DNA of 64,000 bases from Teratosphaeria epicoccoides (taxonomy: Eukaryota > Ascomycota > Dothideomycetes > Mycosphaerellales > Teratosphaeriaceae), in contig JADDMT010000029.1 of assembly GCA_021401465.1 (NCBI GenBank), forward strand, positions 124,001 through 188,000, written 5' to 3'. The position numbers and the translations under genes were made by a program. The notes beneath the pieces are model-generated. The model did not search any database and was not told where the DNA came from. It saw nothing but the letters and a program-made list of their open reading frames with translations. Position 1 is the stretch's first letter. Each line of letters starts with the position of its first letter. Below, piece after piece: positions 34,301 through 44,584 of the stretch.

Positions 34301-35948
34301 CATGAATGTTCGTCAGCAGGTCGCCGGCACTCATACGGTCGCCATCAGGGTCGTGAGTCATCACACTTCCGTTCCGCCCACCACGTGAGCTCATGGCCAT
34401 ATCACGCCGCAAGCTGCTGCTCGCTCGTCTTCGTTGTGCGATGCGAGGGTTATGCAAGGCGATCCCTTTCATACTGTCCTCGGGCGGGACCCTTTCTTGG
34501 TCTTTCTTAAACTTATCTTTGAGTCTCTGCAAAGCTTGACCACGAAGGAAATCTGGAAGATCGAATGTGGTGTACTTGTCCATGAGACGCTCCGTCCTGA
34601 GGACCTCACTTGTCAGACCGAGATAAGCGTGGCCTGTCGCAAGCGTCACTCGCTGCAGCCGAGTCAGGATGACCTGCACGATGTGTGCCGTGGCTTTGGG
34701 ATATATTCTGGTGATGCGATGAAATGCACTCGCGGGGATAATGGCGATGGTAGTATCAACGGTCGCCCTGGCCACGATATCGGGGTGAGCAGATGGCTGT
34801 TTCCTATGCTTGCGTCTCTCATTCTGTATAAAGCTAGGCGTACGCGAGATGGTCGGACGCCGAATACCAGGATGATCCGAGTCGTTCTCATGACTGCCGT
34901 CAAGGTTTAACGGTGGCGGATCTCTCATATGGCCCGGGGGTTGATGCATCGACATTGATCTTGACCCGTTTGACGACCATTGCTCCCTCAATGCTCCACC
35001 TGCTTCAAGCGTCACGGATCCATCAACAGGCGGGAATTGATATCGCGCTTGCGCTCTCGTGTTCAGATGAATGCGCGAATCGCCAGACTCGGGTGGCGAC
35101 TCGCCTTGGTCGTATCGCAGCTTCACGTTCTCGGTAAACAGAGCCAGGATCGAGAACAAGGAAGACATGGGCGCTCCATTCTTGACCTCAGTGAGGAGTT
35201 GATAGCTGCGGTTCGCGCTCGCCCGATCTTCTTCGACCTGTTCGTCGTCGGTCAATGCCGACTCATCCGACGTCGCTTCGCCATCCCCCGGACTGCTAGA
35301 CTTGACAAAGATTTGCACGAGCCCATCGACAACCAAACAAAAGCCTTTCTCCTCCTCCAGTAACAGTGTCTCACCGGCGATCAGTTTCTTGGTCTGCATG
35401 GTCCGAGTCAACTCATGGAAGACGGGTCGTTCCAGATAGCCAAAGACTTTGATCGCACTCAGATATTCATCGAAGTAGTTTGCTATTCCAGGCTTCGTGT
35501 CGGCTTCCTGGGCATCGGGGAAGATCTCGATCTGCGGCTCTTTCCTCTGGGGCTCCGGAGGCAGTCGAGAATAGACGTTCAGAAATCGGTATCGTGCGAA
35601 CCAGACGACGGTGCTGGCGAAGAGGAAGAGAAAGAAGAGGAGAGTGGTCATGTTCAGGGTGAAGGTCAGACTGGTGGACAAGAAGCTGAAGAGCCATGAC
35701 GGTAGGGTCAAGGTCACGAAGCTGACGATCCAATAGAGGAGACTTGGCACGATGGTGAAGAGTCCCAAGACCAGACCCCCAAGCATGCCGACGGTCGATG
35801 TCGACTGGTGAATGTTGTCGAGGACCGTAGTGAACGACAACGAGGCCGTGGTGGCGGACGCGGATGCCGCATGTGGAAATATCGTCGTTGCGCTTGTGGT
35901 GACGGTCTGATGGGCGGCGGATGTTGTCGCACTTGCCGCCTCGCCCAT
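31326..35948 (-). CDS. nte1: Lysophospholipase NTE1 (neuropathy target esterase homologue)
   Basis: Single-exon gene of 1540 aa. NTE1 is an ER-anchored phospholipase B that deacylates phosphatidylcholine to glycerophosphocholine. Hydrophobic helices at about 52-118 are followed by cyclic-nucleotide-binding-like domains near residues 180-230, 690-740 and 850-910. The C-terminal patatin domain has GGGGARGCAHVGV, the Ser1263 nucleophile in GGTSIGAFVG and the catalytic Asp1381 in LLDGGYTDN. The disordered stretch at about 290-660 is rich in Ser, Arg and Pro, as in other filamentous fungi. The stop lies only 48 bp from the stop of the oxidoreductase on the other strand, so the 3' ends must overlap or nearly so. 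It is divergent from paf1 with 378 bp between start codons. Confidence 0.96.
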   Translation of the reverse strand: MGEAASATTSAAHQTVTTSATTIFPHAASASATTASLSFTTVLDNIHQSTSTVGMLGGLVLGLFTIVPSLLYWIVSFVTLTLPSWLFSFLSTSLTFTLNMTTLLFFLFLFASTVVWFARYRFLNVYSRLPPEPQRKEPQIEIFPDAQEADTKPGIANYFDEYLSAIKVFGYLERPVFHELTRTMQTKKLIAGETLLLEEEKGFCLVVDGLVQIFVKSSSPGDGEATSDESALTDDEQVEEDRASANRSYQLLTEVKNGAPMSSLFSILALFTENVKLRYDQGESPPESGDSRIHLNTRAQARYQFPPVDGSVTLEAGGALREQWSSNGSRSMSMHQPPGHMRDPPPLNLDGSHENDSDHPGIRRPTISRTPSFIQNERRKHRKQPSAHPDIVARATVDTTIAIIPASAFHRITRIYPKATAHIVQVILTRLQRVTLATGHAYLGLTSEVLRTERLMDKYTTFDLPDFLRGQALQRLKDKFKKDQERVPPEDSMKGIALHNPRIAQRRRASSSLRRDMAMSSRGGRNGSVMTHDPDGDRMSAGDLLTNIHAARTPGRKNQPSSFSQPYHAPRVANGTAGGMLDVNETDHLDQDQGPRAHVHRQESLDEDLLFRESIMECVARSIGLANNKDAWKGPQSAAQSPRLVSFDPRRNSAVFNNAFGFMDPYEGSSDDLDSVASASAYSIGGSVNILDELKNEVEIVYFPKGSVLVEEGERNPGLYYVIDGFLDVSASVEDDGGGKDMLGTSPTKHKLEFPELMGQAGGRRSSASRSRSKGPNDRQKSAKQKSKSLFMIKPGGLAGYLGTVSAHRSFIDVTAKTDVYVGFLPRLAIERIVERYPIVLLTMAKRITSLLPRLILHIDFALEWVQVNAGQAIYHQKDESDAIYIVLNGRLRAIQESEDGKMKVIGEYGQGDSVGELEVLTESTRPGTLHAIRDTELAKFPKTLFNSLAQEHPGITIKVSKIIASRMRALVENPMSEPALQESKLSVSRPRITSTKNLRTVAIIPCTSGVPVVEFGNKLQSALVQIGTLNGVSTLNQSAILNHLGRHAFSRMGKLKLSQYLADLEEKYGLVLYVADTSVKSPWTQTCISQADCIYLIGLAEGSPAIGEYERFLLTTKTTARKELVLLHAERYSPAGTTRAWLRNRPWINGGHHHVQMNFRSAPEGPVHSPPSGKRFGNALKQRVQVLQAEIHKYTSRRVRQTPLYSSQTPFKGDFHRLARRLCGKSVGIVLGGGGARGCAHVGVIRALEEAGLPIDIVGGTSIGAFVGAVYAQDADVVPMYGRVKKFAGRMASMWRFALDVTYPSASYTTGHEFNRGIFKTFGDSQIEDFWLDYYCNSTNISKSRSEIHTSGYVWRYIRASMSLAGLLPPMCDEGNMLLDGGYTDNLTVQHMKNLGADQIFAVDVGALDDDSPQDYGDSLSGFWASLNRWNPFSSHPNPPTLSEIQARLAYVSSVDALERAKGMAGVRYMRPPIEPYGTLEFNKFDEIYQVGYLFAKKYLEGLRGEGLLPDFSGAVGEGEGREGSGDFRRGVAERRASI

Positions 35949-36326
35949 GGTGGTGGCTCACGTGCTTTGGCGACGTCGGGCGTCGGCAGCTGATTGAGGG
36001 TACGGTCAGGTAAGGTACAGGTGGGAGGGAGGGAGGGATGTAGCTGTCCACAGCATCGTGAACGTGAATGGACATGGGCCAATGACAGGCGCGGCTGGCA
36101 TGTGTTTGGTGGATCCAGCTTCCCGGGGTTCCCCAGGTCGTGTCCACGCGAGGAAGGCACGGAACGGACAGCTCCGGCGCTAAGGAGCACCTTGACTTGT
36201 GAGAGTATGATGATCAGGTCATAATCATAATTGCCCTTTTGACCAAATGCGGTAGCGATAGCGATAGCCGTAGCGATAGCCATAGCCGTAGCCACAGCCA
36301 TAGCCATAGCGAGACGAGCCTCCGAC
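35949..36326. promoter_or_regulatory. Shared upstream region of nte1 and paf1
   Basis: 378 bp separate the two start codons, so both promoters must lie here. A CT/GA-rich tract (GGGAGGGAGGGAGGG near 36028) and the hexamer array at 36253-36312 are visible. No TATA box could be assigned with confidence. Confidence 0.6.
36253..36312. repeat. TAGCNN hexamer array, ten units
   Basis: Ten consecutive 6-bp units follow the pattern TAGCGA, TAGCCA or TAGCCG, one with CAGCCA. The array ends 14 bp before the paf1 ATG, so it very probably lies in the paf1 5' UTR. Confidence 0.95.
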
Positions 36327-37771
36327 ATGTCCAGCCAGCGACCCGGCGAGAGGGTGGTGCACCAAGACTACATCGCGCGCATCCGGTACTCGAATGCGTT
36401 GCCTCCACCGCCGAACCCGCCCAAGTTGCTGGACATCCCGGGCACAGGACTGGCGGGAGGACAATACACCAGCGCGGGATATGCATCCAAGCTGGCGCGA
36501 GAGCAGCCGCTCAACATCGAGGCGGATGCAGAGCTGGGCATGCCCATTGACATGATCGGACTGCCCGGCATATTTGATGGAGACGAGCGAGGTGGGTGGT
36601 TAATGGATTCAACTGAAATTTCATGCTCATCGGCAATTAATCCATCACAGCCATATCCATCCGACCCGGCCCCGGGCCCACCAAGATCCATGCGGCAGAC
36701 AAGGAGCTGCTCAAACCACTCTCCGCCCTCGGCAAGGCAGGCACGACCGCCGGGGGTTACTCTTTCCTCCGCAGGACCGAATACACTTCGTCACAAACCC
36801 CGCAACACTTCGCCAATGCCACCTCCAAGGATCTCACGCGAGTGCGGAACGACAAGAGGCGGAAGTCTGACATCACCAACAAGGACGACCCGATCAACAT
36901 CATCCGAAACATCACCAAGGGCTTCGACCTGGCATATCCCGATGACAAATACAGAGGCGAAGACGACGCCACCAATGTCCGAAGTGCGCCGTTGACCAAC
37001 GCCGACGAGGTGGCATGGAATAGACCGAGGCACCCAACCAAGTCCGACGTACATCTCCTGGACAGCTACCCAGTGCTTCCTGACATGGAAGCACTCCCCC
37101 CAAGTGGCTGCTTCATCATCTTCAAATTCAACGGCAACCCGCTCGCAGGCTCCGACACCTACGACTCACGCCTCGACACGGCCATCCTGCGTCCCATCGA
37201 AGACCCAGCCGTCCAGACCAGACACGCCCAAAGAATGGCCGAGTGGGACGAGAACTCGGGAAAGCCACAGCCCATCCCCGAATTCGAATACGAATACTAC
37301 GTCCCGTCCTCCTCCGAAGCGACCACGATCCGCGGCATCAAACGCAAATTCGACGTCAACGACCCGGATAACGAGGACCCAGGCCTCTACACCGACGACC
37401 TCAACGAAGAAGGCGAGCGCGGCTTCAAATTCGAACGCGTCCGCACGTACGAAACACACACCCAAAGCGGCAACCCCTCCAACTTCTACGGCGACACCGT
37501 GGCACTCGCCCTCCATGACCCCGCAGACGAGGTCGGAGCCGTGCCGGGTTTCAAGAAGAGGTTGGCGGAGAAGGCCGCGTACTTCTATCCAGTCGTGCAG
37601 CGGACGTCGCTGAAGCCGAAACGGCGGGTTGGTGGCGTGGGCTTGATGACGAGTCAGAGCGATCAGGAGCGCATTGACGGCTTGAACTTGACGGTCGTGG
37701 GAATGCCGCAGGAGGAGGTGGGTCGGGCGCAGGCGTTACGAATGACGCTGGATCCGAGCATTGCGGTGTGA
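36327..37771 (+). CDS. paf1: RNA polymerase II-associated factor 1 (Paf1)
   Basis: Exons 36327-36591 and 36651-37771 join in phase across a 59-nt intron to 461 aa. Paf1 is the scaffold of the Paf1 complex, which travels with RNA polymerase II and promotes histone H2B ubiquitination and elongation. The N-terminus DYIARIRYSNALPPPPNPPKLLDIP and the following LGMPIDMIGLPGIFDG are typical signatures of the family. The central part PPSGCFIIFKFNGNPLAGS and the FEYEYYVP region are also conserved. The sequence ends with a short tail (LDPSIAV) and lacks the long acidic C-terminus seen in some homologues. It is divergent from nte1. Confidence 0.93.
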
Positions 37772-38356
37772 AGTGGCGAGAGCGCGAGGAACAGTGCAAG
37801 GGGTTCTGGCAGTCTTATGCAGCATTGTATAAAGCTGCTTGCGATCGCGTGGGTTGGTCTGTTGCTTGCGGCAGTTCTTACAATACGAGCCCGTGTGATC
37901 TGCTGACTTCTAGTCGTTGGCGCCATGTTGCAAGGTTGTGGATGAATAAACACAGCACTACAATGTGGATGATATCTTGCAAAAGCGTCTCGCGGTGCAA
38001 CACCCGAGCACCATCTGACCTGCAGAGCGCTCATGATAGTTGTAGTCCCTCGCTGGTAGACGTGCTCCTTTCACGATCTCTGTCCAAAATTGCGCCCAAC
38101 AGCCAGTAGAGGGACGACTTGTTCTGATCAAGATGTTACATTGTCCAGGGTGCCTAGACTTAGCAGGAACAACGCTAACAGACAATGCTGCGATTACTAC
38201 CTTTGTTGCTCCTTGTGTCGAGACTGGCCACAGGGCAGAGTCAGTTGACCGGTTGGTTGGCCAATGCAACGACTACGTGGGGAAGCCACATCGTCTCACT
38301 CGAATCCTACGTCGCGATACCCATCATCCGCCTCATGAAAAGTAGTCTGTTAAAAT
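37772..38356. other. Intergenic between convergent paf1 and MFS genes
   Basis: It should hold both 3' ends. A short frame starting at 38185 has a signal-peptide-like start but runs into the 3' end of the MFS gene on the opposite strand; I do not call it a gene. Confidence 0.5.
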
Positions 38357-39998
38357 TTAAGCTGACGTGTATGCCTTGTACTTATCATGACCATCATAAG
38401 CCGTCTCGTCATCATCGCTACTCGACGGTAAGTCGGCAAGCTCGAACATTTCTTCGTCTGCAATTCTATTCCCGTCTGGCGCCCGCTCGGCCATAGTCAT
38501 CTCTGGCGGCTTCTCATGCTGATGCAAGTCCGTATTGACAAACATGACATACAAACCTACGTCGTAGGCCAGCCTGAAGGCTCCGGCAACCACAAAGGCG
38601 ATCCAGAAGCGGTCTGCGCCTGCCAAAAGTCCAGTCAAGAATGGGCCGGAGGTAGAGGCGAGGGTCCGAAGCATGCTTGTGATTCCCATGACCGCTGTCC
38701 GCTCCTCGGGTTTGACGACAGCGGCTATGAAGGCAGACCGTGGTGCTTGATCCATATTATTCAGCCCAGCTCGAATGAGTAACAGAATGACTGTCAGTGC
38801 CAGGTTGTTTGGGACTGGAAAGATCAGAACGGCCGCCGACGACGGGATGTGGGAGAAAACCATAGTATTGATCAACCCGATATTCTTTGCCAGAGGGCCA
38901 GCGAAGATTGCTGAGATGGCTCCCAGGAAGTACGCCGCGGACGTGACATCTCCTAACGTCGACTTGGCTGGGTGAAATTTATTGTCGATGAAGTAGTTGG
39001 TCAGTGTGTATGGGACCATGCCGTCGGCGATTGAGTCCACAGCGAGGAGCGTCCAGAGCTTGTACATCACGGATCTTGTGTCGGGAGAGATCGCACTGAA
39101 GGTACGTGACAGCCATACGAGAGCATTCCTCCTTTTTGACGGCAGCTGTGACTCGGCTTGCGGAGGCTCCTGAGACGGTACTTCGCCATCGCCTTCAATT
39201 TGCGACACCTGAAGGTATGCATTTGCCTCCGGCTCCAGCTCGCAGGCTTGCGTCAGCAGCAACATCAGAAGAGCGTTCAGGATTCCCATAGCAGTGTAGA
39301 TCCAGAAGAGCGCATGATAGGCGTCTGCCAGCTTCCAGCCCTCCAAACCTTGCATGTAGCTGACGATCCGCCCGGACGCTTCACTACCAACCGCGGAGCC
39401 TAGTGTTGAGATTGTGACATACCACGCCAAGACATCCGCTCTCGTTTTGGGAGTCGTCAATTGAGACAGGATGCTCTCCTCAATCGCTCGGAAAGGGCCA
39501 AAATCACCGCCGGTAGCACTGATGACGCCGAACACAGCAGCAGGCAGAAGGATCCAGAAGCTTTCGAAAACGGCAAATGCCAGGCCGGAGAGAAGCATGA
39601 GAAACGAGCCTCCGACCAGCACTTTCCTTCTCCCAACTCTATCGGCAGCAAAGGTGAGCAGCATGCCAAGGAAGACTTCGCCAGCCAGAGTGAGGGTCAT
39701 GAACAGTCCAATACGGTTGTCTGAAAATCCGAGCTCGGCAAAAAAGAGTGCTGTGGATCATCAGTCCAGGACCAAAGTTTCACTTGGAATGTTGACATGT
39801 GATCTCACCCAGCACCAAAGCATTCGTGCCATAAGCGAACATGCGACCTGCTCTGGCAATGATGATCAGGTAGGCGTCTCGGCCCGTCTCCTGGATGCTG
39901 TCGATGCCGAACTCATGATAGAAGCATCTGAAAGGCTTGAGCAGCGCGGTCATGCTATCTGGTCGGTCAATAGAGCAGTTTTCTTCCAGGAGGGACAT
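38357..39998 (-). CDS. Major facilitator superfamily transporter
   Basis: Exons 39998-39809 and 39750-38357 join in phase across a 58-nt intron (GTGAGATC ... CCACAG) to 527 aa. Twelve hydrophobic segments can be counted, with the MFS loop motif AADRVGRRK after helix 2 and a long polar loop of about 60 residues between the two six-helix halves. The intron junction restores TNALVLALFFAELGFSDNRIG, a conserved stretch of this group of fungal DHA1-like carriers. The C-terminal tail is acidic (SSSDDDE). A second in-frame ATG at 39953 would shorten the protein by 15 residues and is equally plausible. Substrate is unknown. It is divergent from tsr2, with 382 bp between starts. Confidence 0.9.
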
Positions 39999-40380
39999 GT
40001 AGATATGGAATGTCAAGCGGCATGAGTAATGAGGCGAGAGCAGACCTGATGGTCACCGTCACATGCTGACTCGCACTGCGCTACATGGAGCAAGTGCAGG
40101 ACGATCATCCGATGTCGCAAGGACTGCAGGACTTAGCCAGAGCCGACGGTGAATGATGTACGCCTTCTGCCATGCCTAAAGTAGAAGAGAGAAATTGAGC
40201 CAGCATTACCCAAACATTTAACCAACCTCCCCCTATCGATAACAAAAACCCACTCCAACCGTGACCTCATCCTCATAAAAATCTCCACGACCGCACTGCC
40301 ACACTTATGCCGCATGAAACCCTACCGACTCTCGCCCACCACCCACCTCCCCCACCCACCGCAAGCACCCCACCGCACAC
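39999..40380. promoter_or_regulatory. Shared upstream region of the MFS gene and tsr2
   Basis: 382 bp between two divergent starts. The tsr2-proximal 90 bp are very rich in C and A on the plus strand (CCCACC-type tracts). No specific site is assigned. Confidence 0.45.
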
Positions 40381-40962
40381 ATGTCCTCCCAAGCCGCTCC
40401 CGGCCCCCCCGCCCCCGCCCAAAACACCGGCGTCTCCCCACAACACCTCCAACAAGCCTTCGACCACGGAATCTGGTACACGCTCTCGCTCTGGCCGGCG
40501 CTGCACGTCGCGGTGCAAAACCACTGGGGCGGCCCCGCCACCGACGACAAGAAAGACTGGTTCGCCGGCGCCATCTCCGACCTCTTCGCGGCGCGCCCGG
40601 ACACCGATGCCGAGGACCTCGAGGCCGTGCTCCTGCAGGTCATGCAGGACGAGTTCGACTGCAATGTGGAAGACGAGAGCGAGTGCGAGGTCGCGCGCGC
40701 GATTTTGAGGTTGAAGAGGGAGTTGGTGGAGGAGGGGAGGTGGGAGGTTTTGAGCGAGGTGGAGCAGAGGTGGAGGGGGAGGGGGGGGATGAGGGTCGAC
40801 GTTAGGGTTGTCGAGGTGGAGCAGGAGGTTGAGGAGGGCGAAGAGGAGGAGGAGGAGGAGAGGGAGGGGGTGCCGGACTTGGTGCCGGCGGGGGCGGGGA
40901 AGGAGAAGCAGGGGCCGGAGATTGATGAGGATGGGTTTGAGAAGGTCAGGAGGAAGCGATGA
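40381..40962 (+). CDS. tsr2: Pre-rRNA processing protein TSR2
   Basis: Single-exon gene of 193 aa. Tsr2 is the chaperone of ribosomal protein eS26 (Rps26), and is needed for 20S pre-rRNA processing. The family core is at residues 24-115: FDHGIWYTLSLWPALHVAVQ, then WGGP, and a helical stretch with DEFDCNVEDESE and LKREL. After this comes a strongly acidic run (about 13 Glu in a row with Gly, residues 152-165), followed by a basic C-terminus. It is convergent with utp17, another ribosome biogenesis gene, with 370 bp between stops. Confidence 0.9.
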   Translation: MSSQAAPGPPAPAQNTGVSPQHLQQAFDHGIWYTLSLWPALHVAVQNHWGGPATDDKKDWFAGAISDLFAARPDTDAEDLEAVLLQVMQDEFDCNVEDESECEVARAILRLKRELVEEGRWEVLSEVEQRWRGRGGMRVDVRVVEVEQEVEEGEEEEEEEREGVPDLVPAGAGKEKQGPEIDEDGFEKVRRKR

Positions 40963-41332
40963 GGTGGGGTGGGCTGGGAGGATTGACTCGCTGTGCACAA
41001 GAAGTCATGTGGTCTCGGGAGTGGGTTGTGAAGCGGCAGGTCTTTGCGAACAGAATTGACACGGATGGACTAGAAAGTCGGCAGTTACTGCATGATCCGC
41101 ACGCGGTGTACAATCCCGAGTTGAGAGTCGCGGTGTGGCTACAGCGTCGATAAATGCAGACAACGTCCGCCGAGTAAAAGCAGAAATTAGACACAAGCCG
41201 TCTCTAAAAGTGATGGAGGTGCATGTCGGTGCAAACGGTCACGCAAGGTACATACCCATTCGATAGCAGTCATTGCAATCGCAGAACCAAATTGGATGCT
41301 ACATCCCACCAAATCCTTCCTCATTCCACTCT
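40963..41332. other. Intergenic between convergent tsr2 and utp17
   Basis: 370 bp that should hold both 3' UTRs. Nothing else is seen. Confidence 0.5.
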
Positions 41333-44300
41333 CTACACCACATCCATCCCCTCCTCCTGATTCACAACAACCCTCGATCTCCTCCCGAACAATCCAACAA
41401 CAGCATCAAACATATCCTTCACAGGCGGCATGGCATAGCTCTGCGGCACATCAAAGATCCCTGCCAGCTGCTGCGGCCTGACCACCGGCCTGTCATCCTC
41501 CTCCTCCTCAAGCTCCAGACGTTCCACAGCAGGAAGAGCCAGACCTCCATCTTCCGTGTCATCGGCCCTCTCAAGCATCGAGACGTCCTCCTCCCCAATG
41601 GACGCATCTGCCTCAGGGGCGACAGCTTCGTCGAGCAGCGCCAGAGCGGTGTGGCTGGCAGTCGTCGGCGCCAAAGTGCGGATCGTGGCGTCTTCAAACA
41701 GCAACGTGTAACCTCTTTTGCCATTGGCACTCAGGACCGCGGTGATGTTCGTCGTGCCCTCGTGCTCGTACAGCACCTCCGTGTTCTCGGGGTTGTGCAC
41801 TGCAACCTTCTTGCCAGCCGCAATGGCAAAAGTGCTGTCTGTGTAGCTGACACTCAGGAGAGGTGTTCTGTGCCGATTGATGGAGAAGCGGCGAACTGTG
41901 GAGTCGGTCACCAGGTCCGAAACCTGCACAAGACTTTGCTGGACAGCGACGAGATAGCGGTCCAGGAAAGCGATGGCTGTGATGTGTTCGCCTGATGCAG
42001 TGTCGTTCACAGACTTCGTGGCAGCGAGCATGCCGTCTAAGGAGTCGATATAATGCAGGATGGGCTGTTGCTCGTCGCCGTCAAAGCTCTGCGCCACTGC
42101 CAGAATCGAGCCATCTTGTGAGTATGCCATGCAAGTGTTGGTCAACACGGCAGTTGACTTGCGATCAGGCCCCGGCATCTCGAGCGGCGAATCTGCTCGT
42201 TGCTCTTGTCCTGGCAGTGGCAAGCCTATTGTCCGTCTGCAGACCCACTCCATGATTTCTACATTGCTGTCAGTCTTCATGGCGACTCCATTTTGCATTT
42301 TCGTCCTTGGTCGCCAAAGCTTGATGCTGCCGTCCTCGCCAGCCGTGGCAAAGCCAGTATTTGAAGGATCTGCAATGAGCTGCAGAACCGGCCCAGCACC
42401 GAATATGCCCTTACCGGCACCAACGCGAGCGTATGGCGCATCCACTCTCGTGCTCAGGGTCCAGAGACTTTGCGTCTCATCCCACTGCCAGAACTTGATG
42501 TACACTTCTCTGCGTCTCAACCGCTGTTCTTCAACGTTACCGCCATTGTCCTTGGCAGCAAATTCAACATCACAAGCTGGTGGCATCCAGTCGTCGACAG
42601 TCGCAAGCCACTTGCCATCATGGCTGACTGCAAGGTGAGCAACGTCCGGCGGTGCGATTGGTGTCTGCTCAGGGCCAAGATTAAAGTCTGTGACATTATT
42701 CCGCGTCAGCGCTTGTCTGGTGATATGTCGAGACGTCCGGATGTCGAAGGTTTGTACAAAGGGTCGGGCAACAGCGGCGGGGCTAAGTGACTTCGGTTGG
42801 GAAGACGGCACGGTAAGTAGCAGCTGGTCTTGTTGCGACGGGTGTAGCAATGCCATCACGCGAGACCCGGCCGGAGCGAGTTTCTTTCCGGCCCTTCTGA
42901 CTGGCACCTCACACTGCAGACCTGCAAAGTTTGCGACCGGCTTCAATTCGCTTGTGCTCAGAACCATGATAGAATTGTCGCCCATCTGCATGGCGTACTT
43001 GTCACCTGCAGGACTCACTGTTATCCTCTCGATCTCACTAGTAAGATGAGGTAAGGTCTGCTTGTTGCCAGTCTCCAACTGCCACAGTAACAGCACAGTC
43101 TCTTTCCCACCCGAGATGAGGTAATTGCCATCCTTGTTGAACTTGACGGCTGATGGCGCCTCGCGATGCCAATGAAGTGTTCTTGGCGTCGGAAGAGCTG
43201 GCTGGCCCTGTTGCCCGAATGCAGATCCAATATCGTCAAAGAGGAGTATTTGACCTTCCTCGACACCTATGGCGACGCTCAGAACCTGGTTATGTTGCGG
43301 GTCTTGTCGGGCAGCAACGCGAGACGAAGCGAGTCTGGCGTCGAAGCAGAATATCTCCTTCCCAATTGGCAGCTCAATCCAGTGGTAATCCTGTCTCTCG
43401 TGCTTGCCGTCCTTTTTCTTGCCCAGGATGATACCGGATCTCCCCTGTGCAACAATGTAATCGGCCTCACCAAGCACCTGCAGAGATTGCAAACGGCGAG
43501 GTGTAGAGAAGAGCGCCCGTTCACCGTGACAAACTGCTGTTCGGGAACCCATATCGACCACATAGAATAGTCCGGCTCCCACGGCATCGGTCAAAGCCAG
43601 AACTGGATTGGGCGTCGAATTGGCGGCTTGTACAGGTGCCTCGGATGCCCATTCCCAGGTGAAGTAAGTCCTGTCACGCGCCATGATGTGGATGGACTTG
43701 TGATTCTCCGAGCATGCCAGGGCGAACGCCGTTACTTGCCGACCACCCGGCAGCTCACGAGACCGCACGAGCAAGGATGTCTCCACGGACAGCAGCTGGA
43801 TCTCACGGCTTGTCGCAGCTACAATGAACTCCTCGCCAGATTCGGGGTCCTGTACAAATATCGGATCCTGTTCCATGAAACGGCCACCTGACGGCTTGGA
43901 GAGCGACCAACCCGGCTGATGTGCGTCCCTTTGCAGCGATACCGCGAGCGTGCCATCGCTTTGGCTCTTCTCTGCGCCTCGTCTGGCCTTCTTCGCAAGC
44001 TTCTTCTGACGTCGGCGCTCTCCTTCCTTCGGAGGCGGGTGCTCTTTCCGCGCTGACGATTCTGCCGAAGGCTCCTCTGCATGCTCTGCCTCACCAGCAG
44101 GCTTGTCAGCAGCGACCTTGTCCTTATGCCTTTCCAGGCGTGCCTTCCTCTTCGCCGCCTTCTTCACCAATTGAGCCTGCCTCAGTCGCTCAGCTTCGCC
44201 TTCGTCCACCAATTGAACGTCAGCCTCCTTCGCTTCTTGGGTTGCATGACTCTTCAGCTCGGCCTCTGCCCCATCCTCACCTCTTTTCCCTGCAATGCGC

Positions 44301-44584
44301 GCCGTCTTAGCCTGTTCTCGGCGCTGCCTGCGGCTGAGTCCACCCTCGGGCCTCGATGCGGCGTTGTCTTGGTGCGCTTGGGAAGTAGTCGCTTTCCCCG
44401 TGGCGCTGTTTGAATTCCCAGATGTGTTCCTCCCAGCATCATTATGCTTGCTCGACTTGTGAGGCGTAGAGGATGATGCGATTGAAGCTGTCTTGTCGAA
44501 TCGAGCTTTCTTCGACCCTGAAGCCTTGGTATTGCCCTCCTCGGCCTTGCGCTTCTTGCTCGACTCAGTCTGATCCTTCGCCAT
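41333..44584 (-). CDS. utp17: U3 snoRNP/SSU processome protein Utp17 (Nan1, WDR75)
   Basis: Single-exon gene of 1083 aa. Utp17 belongs to the t-UTP (UTP-A) subcomplex of the small-subunit processome, binds nascent pre-rRNA in the nucleolus and supports RNA polymerase I transcription. Residues 1-215 are lysine/arginine-rich and disordered with several nuclear or nucleolar targeting-like clusters (KKRK, KKAAKRKARL, RRRQKKLAKKARR). WD40 repeats follow from about 220 to 950; recognisable units include LHWHREAPSAVKFNKDGNYLISGGKE followed by TVLLLWQLETG, and FATAGEDGSIKLWRPRT. The C-terminal part has an acidic patch (ELEEEEDDRP) and ends in a conserved MPPVKDMFDAVVG-type helix. The first ATG in the frame is used. 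It is divergent from rpb10. Confidence 0.93.
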   Translation of the reverse strand: MAKDQTESSKKRKAEEGNTKASGSKKARFDKTASIASSSTPHKSSKHNDAGRNTSGNSNSATGKATTSQAHQDNAASRPEGGLSRRQRREQAKTARIAGKRGEDGAEAELKSHATQEAKEADVQLVDEGEAERLRQAQLVKKAAKRKARLERHKDKVAADKPAGEAEHAEEPSAESSARKEHPPPKEGERRRQKKLAKKARRGAEKSQSDGTLAVSLQRDAHQPGWSLSKPSGGRFMEQDPIFVQDPESGEEFIVAATSREIQLLSVETSLLVRSRELPGGRQVTAFALACSENHKSIHIMARDRTYFTWEWASEAPVQAANSTPNPVLALTDAVGAGLFYVVDMGSRTAVCHGERALFSTPRRLQSLQVLGEADYIVAQGRSGIILGKKKDGKHERQDYHWIELPIGKEIFCFDARLASSRVAARQDPQHNQVLSVAIGVEEGQILLFDDIGSAFGQQGQPALPTPRTLHWHREAPSAVKFNKDGNYLISGGKETVLLLWQLETGNKQTLPHLTSEIERITVSPAGDKYAMQMGDNSIMVLSTSELKPVANFAGLQCEVPVRRAGKKLAPAGSRVMALLHPSQQDQLLLTVPSSQPKSLSPAAVARPFVQTFDIRTSRHITRQALTRNNVTDFNLGPEQTPIAPPDVAHLAVSHDGKWLATVDDWMPPACDVEFAAKDNGGNVEEQRLRRREVYIKFWQWDETQSLWTLSTRVDAPYARVGAGKGIFGAGPVLQLIADPSNTGFATAGEDGSIKLWRPRTKMQNGVAMKTDSNVEIMEWVCRRTIGLPLPGQEQRADSPLEMPGPDRKSTAVLTNTCMAYSQDGSILAVAQSFDGDEQQPILHYIDSLDGMLAATKSVNDTASGEHITAIAFLDRYLVAVQQSLVQVSDLVTDSTVRRFSINRHRTPLLSVSYTDSTFAIAAGKKVAVHNPENTEVLYEHEGTTNITAVLSANGKRGYTLLFEDATIRTLAPTTASHTALALLDEAVAPEADASIGEEDVSMLERADDTEDGGLALPAVERLELEEEEDDRPVVRPQQLAGIFDVPQSYAMPPVKDMFDAVVGLFGRRSRVVVNQEEGMDVV

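Noticed and set aside
38185..38496. 104-codon plus-strand frame starting with a signal-peptide-like sequence (MLRLLPLLLLVSRLATGQ)
   Set aside because: Its second half is antisense to the MFS C-terminus and its composition becomes random; the hydrophobic start may be chance.
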